DNA from: Pseudomonas mandelii
Lineage (GTDB): Bacteria > Pseudomonadota > Gammaproteobacteria > Pseudomonadales > Pseudomonadaceae
NCBI RefSeq assembly: GCF_006438925.1
Contig: NZ_RCZA01000001.1
Location: forward strand, 248,001 to 312,000
Reading direction: 5' to 3'
Length of the DNA: 64,000 bases
Shown: in pieces, positions 55,246 to 64,000 of the stretch
Layout: each line of letters begins with the position of its first letter
How positions within the stretch are numbered: the first letter of the stretch is position 1
Made by a program: the position numbers and the translations under genes
Notes under the pieces: generated by a model
Databases searched by the model: none
The model's input: the letters and a program-made list of their open reading frames with translations, nothing else
Told to the model about the DNA's origin: nothing

Positions 55246-56321
55246 CAGGCAAACACCTGCAGGCTGCGCGGCGGCAAGGCGACCATGATCTGCTGCGCGC
55301 CGAGGCGCGGCATGGCTTCTGGTGCCAGTTCCGCCAGCAGCGCATGACCCGGCAGTTGATCGAGTTCGAAACTCATGCGGCAGCGGTTGCCGAGGAAGGT
55401 GATTTCGCGAACCTTGGCCGGGAACAGGTTTTCTTCATGCACGGGCGGGTTGACGTTGATCGCTTCCGGGCGGCAAAACAGACGACCCGATGCAGCGTTG
55501 CCCGAATCGGCGGCCAGGCGCATGTTCATTCCGCCGACCTGGGCGTGGCTGTCGCTGCTGCGCTGGAATGGCAGCCAGTTACCCTGGCCGACGAACTCCG
55601 CCACAAAGGGTGTGGCCGGGCGGTCGTAAATTTCCTGCGGCGTGGCGTATTGCTCGACCTTGCCGTTGTTCATCACGGCGATGCGGTCGGCCATCAGCAT
55701 GGCTTCGTCCTGATTGTGGGTGACCATCAGCGTGGTGACGCCGAGGTTGCGCTGTAGCTGGCGCAGCTCGGTGCACAGATGCTCGCGTACCCGGGCGTCG
55801 AGGGCCGACATCGGTTCGTCCAGCAACAACAAGGACGGCGCTGGCGCCAGGGCCCGAGCCAGTGCGACACGCTGCTGTTGGCCGCCGGACAACTGGCCAG
55901 GATACTTTTTCTCACTGCCGATCAGGCCGACCAGCTCCAGCATCTGACCGACGCGCTGGCGCACTTCATCACGACCACTGCCGGCGAGGCCGTAGGCAAT
56001 GTTCGCTTCGACGGTGAGATTGGGAAACAGCGCGTAGGACTGAAACAGAATGCCGTAGTCCCGCGCCTGGGGCGCCAGGTGGGAAACGTCGCGATCGCCG
56101 AGGTACAACTCGCCGCTGTCCTGCTTCTCAAGACCGGCGATGCAGCGCAGCAAGGTGGTTTTTCCACAGCCCGACGGACCGAGCAGGCACACCAGCTCAC
56201 CGGCCGCCACGTCGAGGGAAACGTTATCCAGCGCGGTGAAGGCGCCGAAGCGTTTCTGCACGCCGCGCACTTTCATCGGGGCGCCGGGGTTGGTCAGGGC
56301 AGTTGCGATCGAGTGGTTCAT
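55245..56321 (-). CDS. 2-aminoethylphosphonate ABC transporter ATP-binding protein
   Basis: A 358-residue ABC ATPase with Walker A GPSGCGKTTLL (about 49-59), signature LSGGQQQRV, Walker B LLLLDEPMSALD and a C-terminal TOBE-like domain after about residue 240. The family (TIGR03265, PhnT2) couples to the fused permease. It is the first structural gene of the transporter, about 190 bases downstream of the LysR regulator gene. Confidence 0.87.
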   Translation of the reverse strand: MNHSIATALTNPGAPMKVRGVQKRFGAFTALDNVSLDVAAGELVCLLGPSGCGKTTLLRCIAGLEKQDSGELYLGDRDVSHLAPQARDYGILFQSYALFPNLTVEANIAYGLAGSGRDEVRQRVGQMLELVGLIGSEKKYPGQLSGGQQQRVALARALAPAPSLLLLDEPMSALDARVREHLCTELRQLQRNLGVTTLMVTHNQDEAMLMADRIAVMNNGKVEQYATPQEIYDRPATPFVAEFVGQGNWLPFQRSSDSHAQVGGMNMRLAADSGNAASGRLFCRPEAINVNPPVHEENLFPAKVREITFLGNRCRMSFELDQLPGHALLAELAPEAMPRLGAQQIMVALPPRSLQVFA

Positions 56322-56430
56322 GGACAGGCCTCATCAAGCAGATGAAGGCCATCCTAGATTTGTAATGCGTCCGTCATGTGGCAGTGAGGCAAAAACGGCT
56401 GATAGTGGTATTCGAGGATTTGGGTTGGAG

Positions 56431-56513
56431 TCAAAAGATCGCAGCCTTCGGCAGCTCCTACGCCGAACGCATTCCCCTGTAGGAGCTGCCGAAGGCTGCG
56501 ATCTTTTGATCTC
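56431..56513. repeat. REP doublet, family B
   Basis: Near-perfect inverted cores (TCAAAAGATCGCAGCCTTCGGCAGCTCCTAC and complement) around about 18 bases, between the lysR-type gene and the ATPase gene; it reaches the regulator's stop codon. Confidence 0.85.
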
Positions 56514-57375
56514 AAGCCGGCGCCATTTCCTGCGCCAACCCCAGAAACGCCGCCGGCAGTCGCGCGCCTTTGCGGTCCTTGAGGCAGTACAAATACTCGG
56601 GAATCTGCGGCGCATTCTCGATGGTCAGCACGCGCAGCTGCGGATCATGCGGCACTTCCTGCCGCGCAATGATGCTGATGCCGATATTGCGCAACACCGC
56701 CTCACGGATCGACTCACGGCTGCCAATCTCCAGCAGCGGCCCGAAACTCACCCCGGCGCTGGCCAGCAATTCCTCGGTCAGGCGTCGAGTGGTCGAGCCC
56801 GATTCGCGCATCAATAACGTATGCCCGGCCAACGCACTGAGCGGCACATGGTCGTGGACCGCCAGCGGATGATTGCGATGCACCGCCAGCACCAGCGGAT
56901 CGCTGCCGAGCACCCGGCGAATCAGCCGCGCATCCTCCAGTAACTGCGAAGAGGCAGCGACATCGACCCGGTAATCCTCCAAGGCTTCAAGCACCTGCTG
57001 GGAGTTACCGATTTCCACTGACACTTCCACCTGCGGCAAGCGCTCGCGAAAGGTCTTCACCAGATCAAGAATGTAATACGGTGCCGTGGCGGCAATGCGC
57101 AACGTGCCCTGGACCTGACCGCTGTTGCGCAGGAAAAACTCGATGTCGGCTTCCTGCTGCAACAGCGCCTTGACCATCGGCAGCAGCCGCGCGCCTTCGT
57201 CGCTGACACTGAGGCGGCGGCCACCACGGTAGAACAACTCAACCGAGTACTGACTTTCCAGATTGCGAATCTGCGTGGTCACCGTGGGTTGGCTAAGGCC
57301 GAGCTTTTTCGCCGCCAGGGTAATGCTGCCCAGGCGGGCAACCATGTAAAACGCCTTCAGCTCGGCACTCAGCAC
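56512..57375 (-). CDS. LysR family regulator of phosphonate genes
   Basis: A 287-residue LysR-type regulator. The N-terminal helix-turn-helix (about 1-60, with GSITLAAKKLGLSQPTVTTQIRNLE) is followed by a periplasmic-binding-fold effector domain. It resembles the aminoethylphosphonate-associated LysR group (TIGR03339). It lies directly upstream of the transporter genes in the same direction, so it is likely to respond to 2-aminoethylphosphonate or a metabolite. It ends 17 bases short of cadA's stop on the far side. Confidence 0.85.
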   Translation of the reverse strand: MLSAELKAFYMVARLGSITLAAKKLGLSQPTVTTQIRNLESQYSVELFYRGGRRLSVSDEGARLLPMVKALLQQEADIEFFLRNSGQVQGTLRIAATAPYYILDLVKTFRERLPQVEVSVEIGNSQQVLEALEDYRVDVAASSQLLEDARLIRRVLGSDPLVLAVHRNHPLAVHDHVPLSALAGHTLLMRESGSTTRRLTEELLASAGVSFGPLLEIGSRESIREAVLRNIGISIIARQEVPHDPQLRVLTIENAPQIPEYLYCLKDRKGARLPAAFLGLAQEMAPA

Positions 57376-57392
57376 ACCCTTCCCTCATCGTC

Positions 57393-59690
57393 TTATTTAC
57401 GCAGCAGGCGCAAACCGTTAAACACCACCAACAGGCTCACGCCCATGTCGGCGAACACCGCCATCCACATGGTGGCGATCCCGGCGAAGGTTACCCCAAG
57501 AAAGATCGCTTTGATGACCAATGCCAGGGCGATGTTCTGTTTGAGGATGCTTGAGGTTTGCCGTGACAGTCGGATGAAGGTTGGAATCTTGCGCAGATCA
57601 TCGTCCATCAGGGCGACATCGGCGGTCTCGATGGCGGTATCGGTGCCCGCCGCCGCCATGGCAAAACCGATCTCGGCTCGCGCCAGCGCCGGAGCGTCGT
57701 TGATGCCGTCGCCGACCATGCCGACGATATGGCCCTGTGCATAAAGGGCTTCGATGGCTTGCAGCTTGTCGGTCGGCAACAGATCGCCCTTGGCCTCGTC
57801 GATGCCGACTTGCGCGGCAATCGCCTGAGCGGTGTGGACGTTGTCGCCGGTCAGCATCAGGGTTTTGATGCCCAGCTCGTGCAGTTGCTGGATTGCTTCG
57901 CGGCTGGACTCTTTCACGGTGTCGGCCACGGCGAACAGCGCCAACGGGCCGGACTTGTCGAGCAGCAGCACCACGGACTTGCCCTGTTTCTCCAGCGAGA
58001 ACAGCTTTTCTTCCAGTTCGGGCGAGCACAGGTTTAGTTCTTCCACTAAACGGTGATTACCCAGGTGGTAAACCTGACCGTTAATTTCGCCGCGCACACC
58101 GCGACCGGCCAGCGCCTCAAAGTTATCCACAGTCAGCGCTGCGAGTTGTTTATCCACAGCCGCTTTGGCAATGGCCAAGGACACCGGGTGATCGGAGCGA
58201 CCGGCCAGCGCCGCCGCAATCGCCGGGGCCAATTCATCGGCAGTTGGATCAAGGGACAAATAATCAGTCTGCACCGGTTTGCCGTGCGTGATCGTGCCGG
58301 TCTTGTCCAACGCCAGGTAATCGAGCTTGTAACCGCCCTCCAGATAGACGCCGCCCTTCACCAGAATGCCTTTGCGCGCCGCTGCCGCGAGGCCGCTGAC
58401 GATGGTCACCGGGGTGGAAATCACCAACGCGCATGGGCAGGCGACCACCAGCAACACCAACGCCCGGTAGATCCAGTCAAACCACAGCGCGCCCATAAAC
58501 AGTGGCGGAATCACCGCCACCGCGAGCGCCAGGATAAACACTGCTGGCGTATAGATTTTCGAGAAGCTGTCGACGAAGCGCTGGGTCGGTGCTCGCGCGC
58601 CCTGGGCCTGTTCTACGGCGTGGATGATTCGCGCCAGGGTCGAGTTGTTGGCCGCCGCGGTCACGGCGTATTCCAGAGACCCAGCCTGGTTGATGGTGCC
58701 GGCAAAGACTTTGTCACCGACAGTCTTCTCAACCGGCAGGCTTTCACCGGTGATCGGCGCCTGATCGATGGTTGAACTGCCCGACACCACTTCACCGTCC
58801 AGACCAATCCGCTCACCGGGACGCACCCGCACTCGCGCCCCCAACTCGATCGCTTTGACGTCCCGCTCAATCCAACTGCCGTCGGCCTGCTGCACCGTGG
58901 CCTGTTCCGGGGTCATCTGCATCAGGCCGCCGATGGCGTTGCGTGCCCGGTCCAGCGACTTGGCTTCGATCAACTCGGCCACGGTGAACAGGAACATCAC
59001 CATCGCCGCTTCCGGCCATTGACCGATCAGGATCGCACCAGTCACCGCGATGCTCATCAGCGCGTTGATGTTCAGGTTGAGGTTTTTAAGTGCGATCCAG
59101 CCCTTTTTATAGGTGCCGAGGCCGCCGCTGAGGATCGAGATCAGCGCGATGACCGCCACAACCCAGTTCGGCGCAGCGTTGGTGAAGTGGATAACTTCGG
59201 CGACCAGTGCGCCAACACCCGACAGCGCCAAAGGCCACCAGGGCTTTCTTTCGGGAGCCGGTGCTGGCAGTTCAGCGCCCTGCTCTATCGGCTCGGCCTG
59301 CATGCCGAGGGACTTGATGGCGTCGATGATCGGCGCAGTGCTCGGCAGGTCATGGGTGACGCCCAACACGCGGTTGATCAGGTTGAATTCCAGTTGCTGC
59401 ACGCCCACGAGTTTGCCGAGTTTGTTCTCGATCAGCGTCTGCTCGGTTGGGCAATCCATGGCGTCGATGCGGAAATTGCTCAGTCGCGCGCCGGCCGTTG
59501 GGGTTTCGCTCAACTTGATCAGCGACGGCGCCGCCACTTTGGCGGAACAGCAGGAATCCCCGTGCCCGCCATGGTCATGCTTCTGTACAGGCTGCAGCTT
59601 GTGGCTGTGATCGTGATCGTGATCGTGATCGTGATCGTGATCGTGATCGTGATCAGCCTCGGGTTTGTTGGTGTGAAGGGAATCGCTCAT
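57393..59690 (-). CDS. cadA: Cadmium/zinc-translocating P-type ATPase CadA
   Basis: A 765-residue P1B-type ATPase. The N-terminus has eight Asp-His pairs (about 13-28), further His-rich sequence and SCCSAK, then a heavy-metal-associated domain with DCPTEQ. Later features are the CPC motif (VVACPCAL), the phosphorylation site DKTGTIT and GDGINDAPAL, with eight expected helices. It exports Cd2+, Zn2+ and Pb2+ from the cytoplasm. The ATG at 59690 is chosen over an upstream in-frame start at 59825, which lies in the divergent cadR gene. It is regulated by the adjacent CadR operator. Confidence 0.95.
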   Translation of the reverse strand: MSDSLHTNKPEADHDHDHDHDHDHDHDHSHKLQPVQKHDHGGHGDSCCSAKVAAPSLIKLSETPTAGARLSNFRIDAMDCPTEQTLIENKLGKLVGVQQLEFNLINRVLGVTHDLPSTAPIIDAIKSLGMQAEPIEQGAELPAPAPERKPWWPLALSGVGALVAEVIHFTNAAPNWVVAVIALISILSGGLGTYKKGWIALKNLNLNINALMSIAVTGAILIGQWPEAAMVMFLFTVAELIEAKSLDRARNAIGGLMQMTPEQATVQQADGSWIERDVKAIELGARVRVRPGERIGLDGEVVSGSSTIDQAPITGESLPVEKTVGDKVFAGTINQAGSLEYAVTAAANNSTLARIIHAVEQAQGARAPTQRFVDSFSKIYTPAVFILALAVAVIPPLFMGALWFDWIYRALVLLVVACPCALVISTPVTIVSGLAAAARKGILVKGGVYLEGGYKLDYLALDKTGTITHGKPVQTDYLSLDPTADELAPAIAAALAGRSDHPVSLAIAKAAVDKQLAALTVDNFEALAGRGVRGEINGQVYHLGNHRLVEELNLCSPELEEKLFSLEKQGKSVVLLLDKSGPLALFAVADTVKESSREAIQQLHELGIKTLMLTGDNVHTAQAIAAQVGIDEAKGDLLPTDKLQAIEALYAQGHIVGMVGDGINDAPALARAEIGFAMAAAGTDTAIETADVALMDDDLRKIPTFIRLSRQTSSILKQNIALALVIKAIFLGVTFAGIATMWMAVFADMGVSLLVVFNGLRLLRK
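59607..59654. repeat. Hexanucleotide tandem repeat coding for Asp-His
   Basis: Eight consecutive copies of GTGATC (48 bases) in the 5' part of cadA encode the (Asp-His)8 metal-binding tract on the minus strand. Copy number may vary between strains by slippage. Confidence 0.9.
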
Positions 59691-59728
59691 TGGGTCGCGT
59701 CCGGAAAGGTGCCTGTTGCCAAGTAAAG

Positions 59729-59749
59729 ACCCTGTAGCCACTATAGGGT
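59729..59749. promoter_or_regulatory. CadR operator with 19-bp spaced cadA promoter
   Basis: ACCCTGTAG-CCA-CTATAGGGT is a MerR-type dyad. Read on the minus strand it lies between a -35 TTGACC and a TTTACT -10 with the long 19-base spacer typical of MerR-controlled promoters. It sits in the 85-base gap between cadA and cadR. Confidence 0.8.
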
Positions 59750-59775
59750 CAAGCACCCTTTTGGAGATTATCGTC

Positions 59776-60225
59776 ATGAAGATCGGAGAACTGGCCAAAC
59801 TCACCGACTGCGCCGTGGAAACCATTCGCTACTACGAGCGCGAAAACCTGCTGCCGGAGCCGGCCCGCAGCGACGGCAACTACCGCGTCTACACCCAGGC
59901 CCACGCCGAGCGCCTGACGTTCATCCGCAACTGCCGCACCCTCGACATGACGCTGGAAGAAATCCGCAGCCTGCTGGCCCTGCGCGACAGTCCGCAGGAT
60001 CAGTGCGAAAGCGTGAATGCGTTGATCGACGAACACATTCATCACGTGAAGGCGCGGATCGATGGGTTGATGGCGTTGCAGGCACAACTGCTCGACCTGC
60101 GCCAACGTTGCAGCGAAGGGCCGGATATCGATCAGTGCGGGATTTTGCAGCGGCTGGAGGTCAGTGGCGGCGTTGTGGCAACGGAGGTTGAGCATTCGCA
60201 TGTGGGCCGCAGTCACGGTCACTAA
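59776..60225 (+). CDS. cadR: MerR family cadmium-responsive regulator CadR
   Basis: A 149-residue MerR-type activator. The N-terminal winged helix begins MKIGELAKLTDCAVETIRYYE. Cys77, Cys112 and Cys121 are in place for Cd2+ binding and the C-terminus is His-rich (HSHVGRSHGH), as in CadR of P. putida. It is divergent from cadA and is expected to twist the cadA promoter into an active form when Cd or Zn binds. Confidence 0.94.
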   Translation: MKIGELAKLTDCAVETIRYYERENLLPEPARSDGNYRVYTQAHAERLTFIRNCRTLDMTLEEIRSLLALRDSPQDQCESVNALIDEHIHHVKARIDGLMALQAQLLDLRQRCSEGPDIDQCGILQRLEVSGGVVATEVEHSHVGRSHGH

Positions 60226-60240
60226 AAACACCACAAAACC

Positions 60241-60289
60241 CTGTAGGAGCTGCCGAACGCGGCCCGAACCTTCGGCAGCTCCTACAGGG
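60241..60289. repeat. Compact REP hairpin, family B
   Basis: CTGTAGGAGCTGCCGAA...TTCGGCAGCTCCTACAG is a 17-bp perfect stem around CGCGGCCCGAACC. It lies between the convergent cadR and thyA genes and may end both transcripts. Confidence 0.8.
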
Positions 60290-60303
60290 GATCGCCGTAA
60301 GGC

Positions 60304-61275
60304 TTAAACCGCCATTGGCGCCGTCATTGGGGCGTGGTGTTCGTAACCTTCCAGCGAAAAATCGCTCGGATCGATCAACTCCAGCCACTCCGGCTGATAA
60401 ACACCGGTCTTGGCAAACTCCGGCACACGGTCGCTGATCACCAGTTTCGGCATCGGGAACGGCTCGCGCTTGAGCTGTTCATTGAGCATGTCCAAGTGGT
60501 TTTCGTAGACGTGGGCATCACCGATGAAATAAGTGAACCAGCGCGGCGTGTAGCCGGTCAGGCGACCGATCAGGCTCAGCAGCGCAGCGCCTTCGGTGAG
60601 GTTGAACGGCGTGCCCAGGCCCAGGTCGTTCGAGCGGATGTAGAGGGTCAAAGAAATCTCTTTGGTCTCCACATTCGGGTGGAACTGGTACAGCAAGTGG
60701 CACGGCGGCAGGGCCATTTCGTCGAGCTGCGCCACGTTCCAGCCGTGGAACAGAATGCGGCGGCTGCCCGGATCCTTGATGATGGTGTCGACGCACTGGC
60801 GGATCTGGTCGATCGCCTTGTACAGCACCACATAGGCCTGACCGTCTTCTTCGCCTTCAGCGATTTGGCGATAACCTTGGCTCAGGGTCTGCTCGATGGC
60901 GGCCTGGTTGCTGACCGGAATCTGCTTGTACGCCGGCCATTTGCGCCATTGCACGCCGTAGATCTCGCCAAGGTCGTCCTCACCCTGACGGAACGGGTTG
61001 GCCAGCCACTGCGCGTTTTCGTTGGCGTTCTGATCCCAGACCTTGCAGCCCAGCGCACGGAACTCGGCGGCGTTGTTCACCCCGCGCAGAAAACCACACA
61101 TCTCGCCGATGGCCGATTTGAAGGCCATTTTGCGGGTGGTGATCGCCGGAAAACCTTCCTTCAGGTCATAACGCAGCATCGCGCCAGGGAAGCTGATGGT
61201 GTTCACGCCGGTGCGGTTGGCCTGTTTGGTGCCGTTCTTGATGACGTGGGCGACCAGTTCGAGATATTGCTTCAT
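60304..61275 (-). CDS. thyA: Thymidylate synthase ThyA
   Basis: A 323-residue enzyme that converts dUMP to dTMP with methylene-tetrahydrofolate. The N-terminus is [16 protein letters not shown] with the substrate Arg in RTG, the catalytic Cys lies in [11 protein letters not shown] near residue 192, and [12 protein letters not shown] follows. It is about 60 residues longer than E. coli ThyA because of an insertion around residues 80-150, a form also seen in other pseudomonads. Its start is 48 bases downstream of lgt. Confidence 0.95.
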   Translation of the reverse strand: MKQYLELVAHVIKNGTKQANRTGVNTISFPGAMLRYDLKEGFPAITTRKMAFKSAIGEMCGFLRGVNNAAEFRALGCKVWDQNANENAQWLANPFRQGEDDLGEIYGVQWRKWPAYKQIPVSNQAAIEQTLSQGYRQIAEGEEDGQAYVVLYKAIDQIRQCVDTIIKDPGSRRILFHGWNVAQLDEMALPPCHLLYQFHPNVETKEISLTLYIRSNDLGLGTPFNLTEGAALLSLIGRLTGYTPRWFTYFIGDAHVYENHLDMLNEQLKREPFPMPKLVISDRVPEFAKTGVYQPEWLELIDPSDFSLEGYEHHAPMTAPMAV

Positions 61276-61292
61276 GAGTTACCTGTGTCCTT

Positions 61293-61319
61293 GAACCCGG
61301 GACTGTCGCCCCGGGGTTC
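61293..61319. other. Stem-loop between lgt and thyA
   Basis: GAACCCGGG and CCCGGGGTTC nearly pair (one bulged G) in the 48-base gap between the two genes. There is no T-run, so a processing or attenuation role is only a guess. Confidence 0.35.
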
Positions 61320-61323
61320 GAAT

Positions 61324-62130
61324 TTATACGGCCGCCGCTGGAGCCGCCGGTGCACGGTGATACGCCAGCCAGATCAGGTACAGACCGCCGACGATCATCG
61401 GTACGCACAGTACCTGACCCATGGTCAGCCAGTTCCAGGCCAGATAGCCCAGTTGCGCGTCCGGTACGCGGACGAATTCGACGATGAAACGGAAAATGCC
61501 ATAGAACAGCGCGAACATCCCGGACACCGCCATGGTCGGCCGCGGCTTGCGCGAGAACAACCAGAGAATGGCGAACAGCGCTACGCCTTCGAGCGCGAAC
61601 TGATACAGCTGCGACGGGTGACGCGCCAGTTGCGCCGGATCGGTCGGGAAGACCATCGCCCACGGCACATCGGTGGCCTTGCCCCACAACTCGGCGTTGA
61701 TGAAGTTGCCGATACGTCCGGCGCCCAGACCGATCGGCACCATCGGTGCAACGAAGTCCATCAGCTGGAAGAACGACTTGCCGTTCTTTTTACCGAACCA
61801 CAACGCGGCCAACATCACGCCGATGAACCCGCCGTGGAACGACATACCGCCCTTCCACACTTCAAAGATCAACAGCGGGTTGGCGATGTAAGCACTCAGA
61901 TCGTAGAACAGCACATAGCCCAAGCGGCCGCCGACAATGACCCCCATCGACATCCAGAACACCATGTCGGAGAGCTTCTCTTTACTCCAGGTCGGGTCGA
62001 AGCGGTTCAACCGGCTCGACGCCAGCAGCCAGGCGCCGCCGATGCCGATCAGGTACATCAAGCCGTACCAGTGGATTTTCAGCGGACCGATGGCCAATGC
62101 CACCGGGTCGATCTGCGGGTAAGGCAGCAT
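61324..62130 (-). CDS. lgt: Prolipoprotein diacylglyceryl transferase Lgt
   Basis: A 268-residue inner-membrane enzyme that attaches diacylglycerol to the lipobox Cys of preprolipoproteins. Seven helices are expected. The catalytic-type Arg and His residues appear in [10 protein letters not shown] (about 95) and the Lgt signature [13 protein letters not shown] (about 137-149). It is followed by thyA, an order conserved in gammaproteobacteria. Confidence 0.95.
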   Translation of the reverse strand: MLPYPQIDPVALAIGPLKIHWYGLMYLIGIGGAWLLASSRLNRFDPTWSKEKLSDMVFWMSMGVIVGGRLGYVLFYDLSAYIANPLLIFEVWKGGMSFHGGFIGVMLAALWFGKKNGKSFFQLMDFVAPMVPIGLGAGRIGNFINAELWGKATDVPWAMVFPTDPAQLARHPSQLYQFALEGVALFAILWLFSRKPRPTMAVSGMFALFYGIFRFIVEFVRVPDAQLGYLAWNWLTMGQVLCVPMIVGGLYLIWLAYHRAPAAPAAAV

Positions 62131-62211
62131 TGCGACTCCTCGTTAGAGTTGAAACCTTTAAAATTCCCGGGCGACGCTGTCACGCCAGGATTAAGCCAGG
62201 ATTGCGGTGTG

Positions 62212-62994
62212 TCAGAGCAAAAAGTTCAGACCAACGCAGAACAGCAAAGCGGCGAACAGTCTTTTCAGCAACTTCGGCGACAGGCTGTGGGCCAGTCGTG
62301 CGCCGAGGCGGGCGAAGAACATGCTGGTCAGGGCGATCCCCAGCAACGCCGGCAAATAAACAAAACCGAGACTATGGGCCGGCAGCAACGGATCGTGCCA
62401 GCCCAGAATCATGAAAAATAATGCACTGGACAAGGCAATCGGCAAGCCACAGGCGGATGAAGTCGCCACCGCTTGCTGCATCGGTACGCTGCGCCAGGTC
62501 AGAAACGGCACCGTCAGCGAGCCGCCGCCAATCCCGAAAATCGCCGAGGCCCAGCCAATCACACTGCCGGCCACGGTCAGACCGACTTTACCCGGCACCG
62601 TTCGACTGGCCTTGGGTTTGAAATCCAGTGCCAGTTGCGCAGCGATGACCAGGGCGAAGACGCCAATGATTTTCTGCAGATTGGGCCCGGAGATCGCCTC
62701 GGCCGTCAGCGCGCCGAAACCGGCACCCATGAGAATACCGAGGGTCATCCAGGCAAAAATCGGCCAACGTACGGCACCACGACGGTGATGTTCGCGGATC
62801 GCATTGACCGAGGTGAAGATGATCGTCGCCAGGGACGTGCCGACCGCCAGGTGCGTGAGGATCGACGGATCGAACCCTTGCAGCTTAAAACTGTAAACCA
62901 GCACCGGAACGATAATGATCCCGCCGCCGACCCCGAACAGCCCGGCCAGCACACCTGCACAGGCGCCGAGCGCCAGGTAGAGCAGAAATTCCAT
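62212..62994 (-). CDS. TSUP family (TauE/SafE) membrane permease
   Basis: A 260-residue membrane protein with eight predicted helices. LGACAGVLAGLFGVGGGIIIVPVLV near the N-terminus and GWASAIFGIGGGSLTVPFL in the middle are the two inverted copies typical of TSUP transporters. The substrate is probably a sulfur-containing or organic anion but is not known. The ATG at 62994 has GGGG six bases upstream; ATG 63000 is possible. Confidence 0.87.
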   Translation of the reverse strand: MEFLLYLALGACAGVLAGLFGVGGGIIIVPVLVYSFKLQGFDPSILTHLAVGTSLATIIFTSVNAIREHHRRGAVRWPIFAWMTLGILMGAGFGALTAEAISGPNLQKIIGVFALVIAAQLALDFKPKASRTVPGKVGLTVAGSVIGWASAIFGIGGGSLTVPFLTWRSVPMQQAVATSSACGLPIALSSALFFMILGWHDPLLPAHSLGFVYLPALLGIALTSMFFARLGARLAHSLSPKLLKRLFAALLFCVGLNFLL

Positions 62995-63114
62995 GCGCAT
63001 CCCCAAATGAGAGCGGCATGGTAACGGATGCATGGCCTCAAGCTCCACTGGATGGCGATGGATACCCACACGATGACTGAGTAGAGTGGGCAGAAAACAC
63101 ACAAGGACTGCCTT

Positions 63115-63861
63115 ATGTGCCTGATTGTTTTCGCTTGGCGACCGGGTCACGCCCAGCCGCTGATCGTGGCGGCCAACCGCGACGAATTCTATGCCCGGCC
63201 CAGCCTGCCTCTGGCGCAATGGCCCGAAGCACCGCACGTGCATGCCGGTCGCGATCTGGAGGCGGGGGGCACCTGGCTTGGTGTTGGCGCCCATGGACGC
63301 TTCGCCGCGCTGACCAATATCCGCGATCCGCACCAGCCGCCCGCACGCACCTCGCGAGGGGAGCTGGTGGCGCGATTTCTCAGCGGGGATATGCCGATAG
63401 ATGACTATTTGAGCGACGTTGTTGCACGTTCGCTGGAATATTCCGGATTTAATCTGCTGATCGGCAACGCCAACGAGCTATGGCACTTCAATGCCCGGGA
63501 GACTGAGGCGGTGATGCTGCCACCGGGGGTTTATGGGTTGTCGAACGCCGGGCTGGATACGCCATGGCCGAAGCTGCTCAGGGCGCGGGCAGCGCTGGAG
63601 GAAGTGCTGGACGATCCGCAACCCCAGGCTTTATTGGCGTTGCTGAATGATCCGCAGACGGCGCCATTTGCCGAACTGCCGGATACCGGGGTCGGGTTGG
63701 CCACCGAGACATTGCTGTCGAGTGTATTTATTGCCAGTCCGACTTATGGGACGCGAGCGAGTACGGCGTTGATTGTTCAGGCGGATGGGACGCGGTGGAT
63801 GGTGGAGCGGAGTTTTGGGCCGTATGGCGGGCATTTGGGGGAAGTGGAGATCAGGGTTTAG
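63115..63861 (+). CDS. NRDE family protein (TANGO2-like)
   Basis: A 248-residue protein beginning MCLIVFAWRPGH, with the eponymous AANRDEFYARP near residue 18 and GGTWLGV, then FNLLIGN and LPDTGVG later. The Cys2 at the N-terminus suggests Ntn-hydrolase relatives. TANGO2 homologues have been linked to heme or lipid trafficking; the bacterial role is unclear. Divergent from the TSUP gene by 120 bases. Confidence 0.88.
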   Translation: MCLIVFAWRPGHAQPLIVAANRDEFYARPSLPLAQWPEAPHVHAGRDLEAGGTWLGVGAHGRFAALTNIRDPHQPPARTSRGELVARFLSGDMPIDDYLSDVVARSLEYSGFNLLIGNANELWHFNARETEAVMLPPGVYGLSNAGLDTPWPKLLRARAALEEVLDDPQPQALLALLNDPQTAPFAELPDTGVGLATETLLSSVFIASPTYGTRASTALIVQADGTRWMVERSFGPYGGHLGEVEIRV

Positions 63862-63879
63862 ATTGGTGCTGTCAGGGCT

Positions 63880-63966
63880 GGCCTCATCGCGAGCAGGCTC
63901 GCTCCCACAGGGGACTTGTGTAGATCACAAATCAAATGTGGGAGCGAGCCTGCTCGCGATGGGGCC
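63880..63966. repeat. REP doublet, family A
   Basis: Inverted cores (ATCGCGAGCAGGCTCGCTCCCACAG and ATGTGGGAGCGAGCCTGCTCGCGAT) around about 28 bases, downstream of the NRDE gene at the right edge of the window. Confidence 0.85.
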
Positions 63967-64000
63967 ATCAGCGTTTTATAGGGTTTTAGCCGAAGCCGGA

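Noticed and set aside
60334..62421. 695-codon plus-strand open frame across thyA and lgt
   Set aside because: It runs antisense to two complete essential genes and through their intergenic gap, and its protein is low-complexity Arg/Gln/His-rich.
62998..63333. Long N-terminal extension of the TSUP permease (to 63333)
   Set aside because: It crosses the divergent NRDE gene start and has no membrane-protein character; the permease begins at about 62994.

Overview
This window is a chromosomal stretch of a fluorescent-group Pseudomonas (P. fluorescens complex or a close relative). The case rests on high-GC codon use, the gene order pyrR-pyrB-pyrC', pilT-yggS-proC-yggT, metX-metW, rpoH-ftsX-ftsE-ftsY, laoRCBA-coaD-fdx, mutM, ilvD, folA, thyA-lgt (as I remember it, this follows the PA0405 to PA0340 order of P. 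aeruginosa PAO1), and two abundant families of short palindromic REP/REPIN-type repeats between genes. I saw no rRNA, tRNA, insertion sequence, prophage or CRISPR array.

Layout. 1-4.1 kb: algH/yqgE, ruvX and the pyrimidine operon pyrR-pyrB-pyrC' (the last a dihydroorotase-like protein without its metal-binding histidines). 4.1-9.1 kb: a TM2 membrane protein, an NlpC/P60 hydrolase, pilT, and divergently yggS-proC-yggT-yggU. 9.4-13.8 kb: metX-metW, a DUF4426 protein, rdgB, hemW and a DUF3392 protein. 13.9-17 kb: thiS-thiG-trmB on the minus strand, a DUF423 protein, and mtgA. 17.2-21.4 kb: rpoH and ftsY-ftsE-ftsX on the minus strand. 21.7-28 kb: an M16 protease pair, rsmD, a YheT-type hydrolase, an AraC regulator and the sulfurtransferase sseA. 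28-32.6 kb: laoR and the long-chain alcohol/aldehyde oxidation genes laoCBA. 32.7-37.2 kb: coaD, ferredoxin, a small membrane protein, mutM, an HDOD protein and rlmI.

37.4-40.9 kb is the standout accessory locus. A 23-residue peptide gene with its own good sigma70-like promoter and Shine-Dalgarno is followed by a terminator-like hairpin. Then come three overlapping genes for a SagB-type flavin dehydrogenase, an AurF/CmlI-type diiron oxygenase with all seven iron ligands at matching spacing, and a Bcr/CflA-type exporter. It sits between the housekeeping genes rlmI and ilvD and looks like a small peptide-derived natural-product (RiPP-like) pathway without a cyclodehydratase; I know of no described system with this make-up.

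41-49.3 kb returns to ilvD, a periplasmic HAD phosphatase (PchP-like), a cystine symporter, folA and a DUF2868/DUF3482 membrane protein/GTPase pair. 49.4-50.4 kb holds two overlapping paralogues with dockerin/EF-hand-like calcium loops. 50.6-57.4 kb is a 2-aminoethylphosphonate locus: LysR regulator, ABC importer, a FAD-dependent amine oxidase-like protein and a PhnZ-like HD oxygenase, without phnW, phnX or phnY nearby. 57.4-60.2 kb is the cadmium/zinc efflux ATPase cadA with divergent cadR and a clear MerR-type operator. The window ends with thyA, lgt, a TauE/SafE-family permease and an NRDE-family protein.
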